From: an uncultured Collinsella sp.
GTDB taxonomy: Bacteria; Actinomycetota; Coriobacteriia; Coriobacteriales; Coriobacteriaceae
Direction: 5' to 3'
Assembly (NCBI GenBank): GCA_905207425.1
Contig: CAJLLB010000118.1
Coordinates: 1-5,654 of the forward strand
DNA: 5,654 bases
Position 1 is the stretch's first letter. Each line of letters starts with the position of its first letter. Shown one piece after another: positions 1-5,546 of the stretch. A program made the translations under genes and the position numbers. Below the pieces are notes generated by a model. That model searched no databases and was not told the origin of the DNA. It saw nothing but the letters and a program-made list of their open reading frames with translations.

Positions 1-1
1 C

Positions 2-556
2 GACGCTCTTGATTTGGATGTGCGGGCCGCGAAGTCTGCCGTTATCTGTGCGCGGCTTGTTGAGCTGTTGGATCACTTGGGTACCGCAGCGCCGCACACC
101 GTTGCCGTCTATGCCGCGATGGGTTCCGAGGTCGACCCAGCCGCGTTTGCCGCTGCGGCCGCCAAACACGGCTGGCGCGTGGCCTATCCGTGCATGTTCT
201 CGGCAACAGACGCCGCAGCTTGTGGCCAGCGCATGTGCATGCGGGCAGTTGCCGCCGACGATGCGTCCGCGGCGCCGTTTATCGCCCACCCCACGCGGGC
301 CTTCGCGGCCACAGACATCGACAGCGGTCGCTTCCCTATCGTGCCTGCCGAGGCTCTCAACATGATTATCGTGCCGCTCGTAGCATTCGACCGCGCCGGC
401 GCGCGCCTGGGCTACGGCGGCGGTTGCTATGACCGCTATCTGCCCATGCTCTCGCCCGCATGCCAAATCATCGGCATCGCCTTTGACGAGCAGCGTGTCG
501 ACCGCGTTCCCACCGACGCTCACGACCTGCCGCTACCCCACATCATCAGCGCCTGA
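2..556 (+). CDS. 5-formyltetrahydrofolate cyclo-ligase (5' end outside window)
   Basis: This cytoplasmic enzyme (5-FCL, also called MTHFS, YgfA or FthC) converts 5-formyl-THF to 5,10-methenyl-THF with ATP and returns a storage folate to one-carbon metabolism. The reading frame is open from the first bases, so the TTG at 14 is not a real start. Only about 10-20 N-terminal residues seem to be missing, because 184 residues are visible and the family usually has 180-200. The signature 'FPIVPAEALNMIIVPLVAFD', followed by GARLGYGGGCYDRYL (about 401-442) and a closing DLPLPHIIS, is characteristic of the family. One oddity is Cys (codon 425-427) where GGG-[YF]-YDR is usual. Stop TGA at 554-556. The next gene is convergent, and repeat copy A begins 24 bases after the stop. 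The family call is firm. Confidence 0.93.
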   Translation, partial: DALDLDVRAAKSAVICARLVELLDHLGTAAPHTVAVYAAMGSEVDPAAFAAAAAKHGWRVAYPCMFSATDAAACGQRMCMRAVAADDASAAPFIAHPTRAFAATDIDSGRFPIVPAEALNMIIVPLVAFDRAGARLGYGGGCYDRYLPMLSPACQIIGIAFDEQRVDRVPTDAHDLPLPHIISA

Positions 557-580
557 TCGCCGCTGTATCGCACCCGCAAG

Positions 581-749
581 ATGAGCGTGGAAAATCTCCC
601 ACTTTGAGCCCCCTTACGAGCCAAAAACGGGAGATTATCCACGCTCATTCAACAAGCGTCCAAAAATCCACGCTCGTGTGTCCGAAAATCCACGCTTAAC
701 CAATGCGCGTCCAGATTTCCACACTCGTCCGTCCGGATTTCCACGCTTG
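581..749 (+). repeat. Dispersed structured repeat, copy A: hairpin plus tandem motif array
   Basis: Bases 581-697 align without gaps to copy B at 2033-2149, with 96 of 117 identical by hand count. The left part is a hairpin: arms 583-600 and 629-646 pair at 17 of 18 positions around a 28-nt loop that holds GAGCC twice. Four copies of a 19-bp motif (consensus GTCCRRAWWTCCACGCTYG) follow, starting at 658, 680, 709 and 731. Their spacing alternates 22, 29 and 22 bp, as expected from duplication of a 51-bp two-motif unit. The second unit (690-740) matches the first (639-689) at 36 of 51 positions and is absent from copy B. There is no T-run after the stem, so this is not a standard intrinsic terminator. 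It lies between convergent genes. I do not recognise it as a named repeat family. Confidence 0.85.
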
Positions 750-774
750 TGCGGCTCAACGCCCTGCAACCGCC

Positions 775-1737
775 TCAACACGCACGCGGCACGCCGGCGA
801 CCCTGAGCTTGCGATCGAGCTTTGTCGGATCCCTTAGATCATCCCAGCACAAGCGCACGATCTTGCAGTTATCAAGCAGCGAAAGCCTCGACTCGCGCTG
901 GCGCTCATCAAACTGCGCCTTCGCGAGCTTGCCCTCCTCCGCCGCCTTCTCGCTTTTAACGAATCCGTCGAACTCCCCGATAATCAGCCGGTCGCCCACA
1001 CGCCACAAGTAGTCAACGCGATACGGCCGCCCCGGCTCAACCGGGTCGAACAGCTCAACTTGCAGCTCCGGCGTCTGCCAGCCGCGCTCGATCATCAGGG
1101 CGCGCGCCTTGGACTCGCCGCCGCTTTCTGACAGGCCATCGGCATACCACGCAACACTTCGCGCCGTCACAACACCGCGACGATTTAAGCCAAGCTTGTT
1201 GATTGCCTCAACGAGATGCTCCTTCGACAACAGCTGCTCATGAAGCGCCGAGTCCGCAATGATCAGTCCCTCGACAAACGATGCATCGACCAGGCAATCC
1301 GTAATCGTTTGATCGATATCGGTCACGGCAATATCCATCTGGATTGCCCGTGTTTGACGAGCATAACGATGGCGAATCACCTGAGAGCCGGGCGTCGTCG
1401 ATTGCGCCGGCGCCACGGCGATATGGATGTGCGCCAAATTGGCATGCGAAACCGAAAGGCCATAGATAACAGCCGCCGTATAGGAGCAAAACGTCCAGTC
1501 GGGATGCTTTTGCGCAAGGGCCCGCACCCGATGCAGATAACGCTGCCGAAACTTGAGCTCGGACCAATAATCCGGACGCGCATACAGCCCCGGCATGACC
1601 GCCTCTAGACTTCCCGCCGCCACCCGCCGCTCAATCTGCTTTGCCTCCGCCGTCGTGCGTGCGTACACGCAGCTCATCTGCTGTTCGCATGCTTTAATGT
1701 GACTTGTAAGCCTTTGATTCGCCGTCATGTTTCCCAT
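775..1737 (-). CDS. Orphan AbiEi-like winged-helix protein with C-terminal DUF559/Vsr-like nuclease-fold domain
   Basis: The product has 320 residues from the ATG at 1737. I chose this start because GGGAGG (1742-1747) lies 4 nt upstream. A TTG at 1800 opens the frame further but has no ribosome site and lies inside a leader repeat; an ATG at 1728 is also possible. Residues about 24-55 (ARTTAEAKQIERRVAAGSL...VMPGLYARP) resemble the winged-helix domain of AbiEi-type antitoxins and related regulators. The middle part also resembles AbiEi-like proteins. The C-terminus (about 204-300) has the DUF559/Vsr-like PD-(D/E)XK layout: E208, D242 in YRVDYLW, E255 and D257 in GEFDG, and K261. AbiEi normally represses its own promoter and neutralises the AbiEii nucleotidyltransferase toxin. 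No such toxin is in the window, so this is an orphan. Whether it cuts DNA, regulates or neutralises something cannot be told from sequence. No signal peptide or membrane segment is seen. The gene is monocistronic and flanked by repeat copies A and B. Confidence 0.75.
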   Translation of the reverse strand: MGNMTANQRLTSHIKACEQQMSCVYARTTAEAKQIERRVAAGSLEAVMPGLYARPDYWSELKFRQRYLHRVRALAQKHPDWTFCSYTAAVIYGLSVSHANLAHIHIAVAPAQSTTPGSQVIRHRYARQTRAIQMDIAVTDIDQTITDCLVDASFVEGLIIADSALHEQLLSKEHLVEAINKLGLNRRGVVTARSVAWYADGLSESGGESKARALMIERGWQTPELQVELFDPVEPGRPYRVDYLWRVGDRLIIGEFDGFVKSEKAAEEGKLAKAQFDERQRESRLSLLDNCKIVRLCWDDLRDPTKLDRKLRVAGVPRAC

Positions 1738-1792
1738 GTCGCCTCCCAACTCTTGGAACGGCGCAAACGTACCAGACGGTTTCATGCGAAGT

Positions 1793-1827
1793 CTGACCAA
1801 ATGCTGTCCAGGCGCTGACCAAATGCT
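1793..1827 (-). promoter_or_regulatory. 13-bp direct repeat in the leader of the AbiEi-like gene (candidate operator)
   Basis: CTGACCAAATGCT (+ strand) occurs exactly twice, at 1793-1805 and 1815-1827. The offset is 22 bp, about two helical turns. Both copies lie between the predicted -10 box and the start codon, where a bound protein could block transcription. AbiEi-family proteins are known to autoregulate through repeats in their promoters, usually inverted ones. Direct-repeat autoregulation here is my inference. Confidence 0.5.
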
Positions 1828-1856
1828 TGACGGTTTTGGGCGTTTTAGGCTGATGA

Positions 1857-1885
1857 CTTATATCTGCAGGTAGGGCGGTTGTCGA
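1857..1885 (-). promoter_or_regulatory. Predicted sigma-70-type promoter of the AbiEi-like gene
   Basis: On the minus strand TCGACA (1880-1885, 5 of 6 to the -35 consensus) is followed after exactly 17 bp by TATAAG (1857-1862, 5 of 6 to the -10 consensus). Transcription would start near 1850 and give a leader of about 110 nt that includes the 13-bp direct repeats. Confidence 0.6.
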
Positions 1886-2032
1886 GAGGTCCCTCTCTCC
1901 ACAATTTGGCGCCTTGGTCCATCGGATTATCAGAAAGAAAAACCCGTCGAGATTCAAGACCACGCCAAATGCGAACTTGCCTCTGCACGCACCGTCTCTT
2001 AGCCGAGCCATCGGCATCTACATGCCTAAAAA
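1886..2032. other. Intergenic stretch with no recognised content
   Basis: This is the unexplained part of the 449-base gene-free stretch 1738-2186, between the promoter of the AbiEi-like gene and repeat copy B. It is less GC-rich than the genes. No frame has a ribosome site or a recognisable protein, and I see no tRNA, hairpin terminator or transposase remnant. Only an 8-base echo (CCAAATGC, 1965-1972) of the leader repeat was noticed, which may be chance. Confidence 0.5.
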
Positions 2033-2150
2033 ATGAGCGTGGATAATCTCCCGTTTTGAGCCTAGTTTCAAGCCAAAAGTGGGAGATTATCCACGCTCGA
2101 TTTGTAAACGTCCGAAAATCCACGCTCGCGTGTCCGATAATCCACGCTCG
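2033..2150 (+). repeat. Dispersed structured repeat, copy B: hairpin plus two tandem motifs
   Basis: This copy has the same orientation as copy A and aligns to it without gaps. The hairpin arms 2035-2052 and 2081-2098 are perfectly complementary over 18 bp, around a 28-nt loop. Two G-T wobble positions and three A-T pairs could extend the stem. Two 19-bp motifs follow at 2110-2128 and 2132-2150, 22 bp apart, as in copy A. The element begins with GAGCGTGGATAATC and ends with an inverted version matching 13 of 14 positions, so it has MITE-like terminal inverted repeats. It starts abruptly at 2033, where similarity to copy A begins, and lies 36 bases beyond the metA stop. No transposase is seen and there is no clear target-site duplication. 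Confidence 0.85.
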
Positions 2151-2186
2151 TCATGCCGTGAGCACAGTCACAGCCACGGCCGCAGC

Positions 2187-3113
2187 CTAGTGCTCCTCGC
2201 CGGCGCGGGCCAGGTCGTAGGGCGTGGTCTGGTAGACGTAGTAGTTGAGCCAGTTGGTGTAGAACAGCTGAGCTTGGCTGCGCCAGACGTTGCGCGGCTC
2301 GGCGGAGGGGTCGTCACCCGGAAAGTAGTGCGCCGGCACCTCCGGGTTGAGCCCGCGCTTCACATCGCGCTCGTACTCCAGGCGCAGCGTATCGGTGTCG
2401 TACTCGGGATGGCCAAAGACAAAGAAGCGACGGCTGTCGGTCGACTTGACGATGTACAGGCCCACCTCGTCGGACACGGCCACGACCTCAAGCTGCGGCT
2501 CGGCCTCCACGTCCTCGCGGCGCACGTCGGTGTTGCGCGAATGTACGGCATAGAAGCGGTCGTCAAAGCCGCGGACCAGCGGGCTTTGCGGCTTCACCAG
2601 ATAATGCTCGAACACGCCGCTCGCCTTTGCCGGCAGATCGTACTTCTGGATACCGTAATGATGGTAGAGCCCCGCCTGCGCGCCCCAACAAATATGCAGC
2701 GTAGAGTGCACATGCGTGGTGGACCAATCCATGATCTGGCAGAGCTCGGGCCAGTAGTCGACCTCCTCGAACGGCATCTGCTCCACCGGCGCGCCCGTGA
2801 TGATCAGGCCGTCGTAGTGGATGTCGCGGATGTCGTCGAACGTGCGGTAGAACGTCTCTAGGTGGCCGGCGCTCACGTGCGTGGCCTCGTGCGTTTTGGT
2901 ACGCAGCAGGTCCACCTCCACCTGTAGCGGCGTGTTGGAGAGCTTGCGCATGATCTGCGTCTCGGTGGCGATTTTGGTGGGCATGAGGTTGAGGATGAGC
3001 ACGCGCAGCGGACGGATGTCCTGGTGCAGCGCGCGGTACTCGGTCATGACAAAGATGTTCTCGCTCTCGAGCTGCGCGGCTGCAGGGAGAGCGTCGGGGA
3101 TACGAATGGGCAT
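2187..3113 (-). CDS. metAA: Homoserine O-acetyltransferase, MetA type
   Basis: This cytoplasmic enzyme acylates L-homoserine in the first committed step of methionine synthesis. The protein has 308 residues, full length for the MetA family. It begins [11 protein letters not shown] and ends near [17 protein letters not shown] in E. coli MetA; here that stretch reads [17 protein letters not shown]. The catalytic Cys142 (ICWGAQAG), His235 and Glu237 (FGHPEYD) are all present. Residue 111 is Glu (TGAPVEQM). In MetA, Glu111 is linked to acetyl-CoA use, as in Bacillus cereus, whereas Gly111 gives succinyl-CoA use in E. coli, so I predict the acetyl enzyme. The ATG at 3113 is preceded by AAGGAG (3119-3124) with 5-nt spacing. 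The gene stands alone, divergent from the dehydrogenase gene. No S-box riboswitch was recognised upstream. Family call very sure; acyl donor well supported but inferred. Confidence 0.96.
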   Translation of the reverse strand: MPIRIPDALPAAAQLESENIFVMTEYRALHQDIRPLRVLILNLMPTKIATETQIMRKLSNTPLQVEVDLLRTKTHEATHVSAGHLETFYRTFDDIRDIHYDGLIITGAPVEQMPFEEVDYWPELCQIMDWSTTHVHSTLHICWGAQAGLYHHYGIQKYDLPAKASGVFEHYLVKPQSPLVRGFDDRFYAVHSRNTDVRREDVEAEPQLEVVAVSDEVGLYIVKSTDSRRFFVFGHPEYDTDTLRLEYERDVKRGLNPEVPAHYFPGDDPSAEPRNVWRSQAQLFYTNWLNYYVYQTTPYDLARAGEEH

Positions 3114-3173
3114 GGATGCTCCTTACGAGTCAGTTGCAGCTATGGTACAACGACCGGCCCCATCCGCGCGAGC

Positions 3174-3201
3174 GCATCGCCCAGCGATGCCGTCAACGGC
3201 C
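3174..3201 (-). promoter_or_regulatory. Adjacent small palindromes upstream of metA
   Basis: GCATCGC (3174-3180) and GCGATGC (3184-3190) form a perfect 7-bp hairpin with a 3-nt loop. GCCGTCAACGGC (3189-3200) is a second, nearly perfect palindrome that overlaps it by two bases. They lie 60-90 bases upstream of metA in the divergent intergenic region. No T-run follows, so a terminator or attenuator is unlikely; an operator or leader structure is possible. Confidence 0.3.
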
Positions 3202-3280
3202 CAAATCACTCCAAAAGTAGAGATTAAGGCATGTCCCAAAATCTACGGCACTTTAGCCTAGCAAAGTAACAGCAGGACGC

Positions 3281-3286
3281 TACAAT
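3281..3286 (+). promoter_or_regulatory. Possible -10 box of the dehydrogenase gene
   Basis: TACAAT matches 5 of 6 consensus positions and lies 38 bases before the start codon. At 16-18 bp spacing no good -35 box is seen. ACTTT and AAAGT form a short inverted repeat with an 8-nt gap (3250-3267) in that position, which might be a regulator site. Confidence 0.4.
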
Positions 3287-3323
3287 GGTTCGACGCGAAA
3301 AACTCGGCCGAAAGGATACATAT

Positions 3324-4300
3324 ATGTACCAGACGCGTAAGATCGGTGTGGTCGGCCAGGGCCACGTAGGAGCACATGTTGCCAACAGTCTGCTCATGCA
3401 GGGCATTGCCGATGAGCTGTACCTGTGCGATATCAACCAGGCCAAGGTGACGTCCGAGGTCCAGGACCTGCGCGACTCCCTTTCGTTTGTCCCGTACAAC
3501 ACCAAGATCGTCAACTGCTACGACCACTACGAGGAGCTTGCCTGCTGCGACGTCATCGTCAACGCCGCCGGCAAGGTCGCGCTGGCCGCCGGCAACCGCG
3601 ACGGCGAGCTGTTCTTTACCACCGACGCCGCCCGCACCTTTGCCAAGCGCATCGTCGACGCCGGCTTTGATGGCATCTTCGTGAGCATCTCCAACCCCTG
3701 CGACGTCGTGTGCACCGAGCTGTGGCACCTGACCGGCTACGATCCCAAGAAGATCATCGGCTCGGGCTGCGCCTGGACTCCGCCCGCCTGCGCACCGAGA
3801 TCTCCAAGAAGGTCGGCGTGAGCCCCAAGTCCATCGACGCCTACATGATCGGCGAGCACGGCTTTAGCCAGCTGGCCGCCTTTAAGGCCGCAACCATCGC
3901 CGGCAAGAGCCTTAACGAGCTTCAGGCCGAGAACCCCGACAAGTACGCCTTCGACCACATGGAGGTCGAGGAGCTTGCACGCAAGGGCGGCTATGTGACC
4001 TACCAGGGCAAGCAGTGCACCGAGTACGCCGTCGCCAACTCCGCCGCGCGCGTTTGCGCCGCCGTGCTGCATAACGAGCACGCCGTGCTTTCCGCCTCCA
4101 CGCTCATGACCGGCCAGTATGGCGAGGAGGGCATCTTTACCTCCCTGCCGTGCGTGATCGGTGCCGAGGGCGTCGAGGAGGTCTACACGCTTGACCTGTC
4201 CGAGTACGAGCTCGAGGGCTTCCACAAGAGCTGCCAGCACATCCGCGACAACATCGCCCAGCTCGACTGGTGGGACGCCGAGGCATACGACGCGAAGTAG
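3324..4300 (+). pseudogene. L-lactate / L-2-hydroxyisocaproate dehydrogenase-like gene with a frameshift
   Basis: This NAD-dependent L-2-hydroxyacid dehydrogenase would interconvert a 2-oxoacid and its L-hydroxyacid, usually pyruvate and lactate in fermentation. The start is ATG 3324, with AAAGGA (3311-3316) 7 nt upstream. The Rossmann motif G11-x-G13-xx-G16 and Asp36 are intact. The frame breaks after codon 150 (about 3771): the read GCCTGG fits GCC-CTG-G with one C missing. The first frame then stops at 3821 after 165 residues. The +1-corrected protein continues LDSARLR...GEHGFSQ to 4300 and would be about 325 residues, normal for the family. It has D152, R155 and H179, equivalent to LDH Asp168, Arg171 and His195. 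The C-terminal half (ARKGGYVTYQGKQCTEYAVANSAAR) resembles L-2-hydroxyisocaproate dehydrogenases more than classical LDH, and the usual Gln of the LDH substrate loop is absent (NAAGKVALAAGNRDGEL). Everything else is well preserved, so this is a sequencing error or a very recent mutation. A strong terminator follows. Confidence 0.85.
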
Positions 4301-4341
4301 GCCGCCGGCTGCCGCAACCTTGCGAATCTAAGCGCGATACT

Positions 4342-4384
4342 AAGCGGGCCGCGCCGGAAACCCACCGACGCGGCCCGCTTTTTT
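4342..4384 (+). terminator. Rho-independent terminator after the dehydrogenase gene
   Basis: AAGCGGGCCGCG (4342-4353) and CGCGGCCCGCTT (4369-4380) form a perfect 12-bp GC-rich stem with a 15-nt loop. A run of six T (4379-4384) follows on the plus strand. It begins 41 bases after the dehydrogenase stop. The minus side has no T-run, so it should act mainly on plus-strand transcription, although it lies between convergent genes. Confidence 0.92.
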
Positions 4385-4433
4385 GACTCACGCAGTGCCC
4401 CTGCGAATCGAAGGTGAATGCTTTTCCCGTTAC

Positions 4434-5402
4434 CTAGTACTGCTCGATGCCCATGTAGCGACGAATCTCAGGGCTGTGGTCGAACACCTTTCCGCGGGCG
4501 GCGCGCAGCTCGCAGCTCATGTTGTAGAAGAATATCGGCTCCAGGTACGAACGCACGCTGGCGGGCACCTCGCCCACGCCGTACTCGAGTGCATCGAGCA
4601 CCATAACCGTATCGGTGTGCGTGTTGAGGAACGCCAGCGCGCGCTCCTCCATGGGGCGGCACTCGCCCGATCCAAGCTGCACAAAGTAGAACACGCCGGG
4701 CTCGGTGGCCTCGAACGGGCCGTGGAAATACTCGCCGGAGTGGATGTAGCAGCAGTGCTGCCATTGCATCTCCATGAGCGAGCAGATTGCCATGGCGTAG
4801 GTCTGGCTAAAGTTGGGGCCGGATCCCAGGATGTAGAAGAACTTATGCTGCTGGCAGAGCTCGGCAAAGCGATCGCCCAGCTCGGCATTGACCTTCTCAC
4901 GGGCAGCGGGCAGCAGCGCATCCATCTGCTTAAGGCCTTCGTACATGTCGGCGAGCGCTTCGTAGCCCTCCTGCTGGTCGAGCAGTTCGGCGGCGATCAG
5001 AGCGCCGATGCCCTGCGGCACCTCGGCCTGCAACACGCCCTCGCCCCACGGATAGACCCAGGTGGTCCACTTGCCGTTGTCGATCTTTGAGCCCTCGCAG
5101 TCGGTAAGGGCAATGACCTCGGCGCCGGCAGCCAACGCCATCTCGCAGCCGTCGACGACCTCTTGCGTGTTACCGCTGTGGCTGCAGGCGATGACGAGTG
5201 ACTTCTCGCCAAGACTCTTGGGAGTCATCAGGCAAAACTCGCGCGCCGTGTAGACCGTCGAGGTAAACGTGGTGGCCTCGCGCTTGAGCAGTTCGTTGGC
5301 CGGCATGAGGTCGATCATCGAACCACCGCAGGCGATCCAAAAGACGTTCTCGACCTTGCCCTTGCGCTCGATAATTTCCTGAATCAGATCATGTGCGTTC
5401 AT
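4434..5402 (-). CDS. SIS-domain sugar-phosphate deglycase/isomerase, FrlB/FraB-like
   Basis: This is a 322-residue cytoplasmic protein with two SIS (sugar isomerase) domains. SIS-1 contains CGGS (25-28) and the phosphate-binding CSHSGNTQE (73-81). SIS-2 starts near 189 (YILGSGPNFSQTYAMA). The pair Glu211 (SLMEMQW) and His227 (SGEYFHGPFE) has the 16-residue spacing of the catalytic Glu and His of FrlB, FraB and the GlmS isomerase domain. The ending RRYMGIEQY also resembles E. coli FrlB. FrlB-type enzymes split 6-phosphofructoselysine or 6-phosphofructose-aspartate into glucose-6-phosphate and the amino acid. The exact substrate is undetermined, and no kinase or transporter gene lies in the window. 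The start is ATG 5402 with AAGGAGG (5412-5418) 9 nt upstream. A GntR-family regulator gene lies upstream on the same strand. A SIS isomerase for another aminosugar phosphate is the main alternative. Confidence 0.85.
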   Translation of the reverse strand: MNAHDLIQEIIERKGKVENVFWIACGGSMIDLMPANELLKREATTFTSTVYTAREFCLMTPKSLGEKSLVIACSHSGNTQEVVDGCEMALAAGAEVIALTDCEGSKIDNGKWTTWVYPWGEGVLQAEVPQGIGALIAAELLDQQEGYEALADMYEGLKQMDALLPAAREKVNAELGDRFAELCQQHKFFYILGSGPNFSQTYAMAICSLMEMQWQHCCYIHSGEYFHGPFEATEPGVFYFVQLGSGECRPMEERALAFLNTHTDTVMVLDALEYGVGEVPASVRSYLEPIFFYNMSCELRAARGKVFDHSPEIRRYMGIEQY

Positions 5403-5458
5403 GCTGATGCCCCTCCTTGTGTGGCGGCTTTTGGCGACGGCTGCTCGTACCTGCTGTC

Positions 5459-5475
5459 GTTCTATGTTGTTCTAT
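5459..5475 (-). promoter_or_regulatory. Operator-like site 1 (probable GntR-family regulator target)
   Basis: GTTCTATGTTGTTCTAT on the plus strand is two GTTCTAT heptads 10 bp apart, one helical turn. It overlaps the predicted -10 region of the SIS gene. It recurs with 16 of 17 bases identical at 5521-5537. The adjacent GntR/UTRA regulator is the obvious candidate to bind it, but this is inference. Confidence 0.65.
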
Positions 5476-5480
5476 ATATA
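5473..5480 (-). promoter_or_regulatory. Probable -10 region of the SIS-domain gene
   Basis: TATATATA in an otherwise GC-rich intergenic region gives a TATATA -10 box about 70 bases before the start codon. No convincing -35 box is seen at 16-18 bp, so activation or a weak promoter is possible. It overlaps operator-like site 1. Confidence 0.45.
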
Positions 5481-5520
5481 CCACGCATGCAGCCACGGTG
5501 GAAGCCATTGAGATAAATTT

Positions 5521-5537
5521 GTTCCATGTTGTTCTAT
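5521..5537 (-). promoter_or_regulatory. Operator-like site 2 (upstream copy)
   Basis: GTTCCATGTTGTTCTAT differs from site 1 by one base and lies exactly 62 bp from it, about six helical turns. It sits 9 bases beyond the regulator's stop codon. Two sites on the same DNA face fit cooperative binding or looping over the promoter. Confidence 0.65.
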
Positions 5538-5546
5538 TCGTGAACG

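Noticed and set aside
583..646. Intrinsic terminator for the folate cyclo-ligase gene
   Set aside because: The stem is long and stable but no T-run follows it on either strand. A role as a 3'-end or Rho-related element is not excluded.
658..749. CRISPR array
   Set aside because: The 19-bp motifs are degenerate and separated by only 3 or 10 bases, not by unique spacers of about 30 bases. No cas gene is present.
1738..1800. Longer AbiEi-like protein starting at TTG 1800
   Set aside because: No ribosome site precedes 1800 and the codon lies within the 13-bp leader repeat. GGGAGG before ATG 1737 gives a better start.
2021..2157. CATGCC on both sides of repeat copy B as a target-site duplication
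   Set aside because: The two copies lie at unequal distances from the element ends (8 and 1-2 bases) and a 6-bp match is likely by chance. Copy A has no equivalent.
2079..2861. 260-codon plus-strand open frame opposite metA
   Set aside because: It is an antisense shadow of a GC-rich gene: MetA is unmistakable on the other strand, and the plus frame has no recognisable protein or ribosome site.
3114..3323. SAM riboswitch upstream of metA
   Set aside because: No S-box-like set of conserved helices and no terminator or antiterminator pair could be found in the roughly 210-base divergent region.
3765..3780. Programmed ribosomal frameshift in the dehydrogenase gene
   Set aside because: There is no slippery heptamer and no obvious stimulatory Shine-Dalgarno or pseudoknot. 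LDH-family genes are not known to use frameshifting, and one missing C explains the break more simply.
3258..4240. Minus-strand open frames opposite the dehydrogenase (3258-3728 and 3737-4240)
   Set aside because: Their Val/Ala/Gly/Leu-rich shadow translations follow the codon bias of the real plus-strand gene. No start signals or motifs are seen.
4383..5090. 235-codon plus-strand open frame opposite the SIS gene
   Set aside because: It is antisense to a well-supported SIS-domain protein, has a low-complexity Leu/Ala/Val/His composition and no family resemblance.
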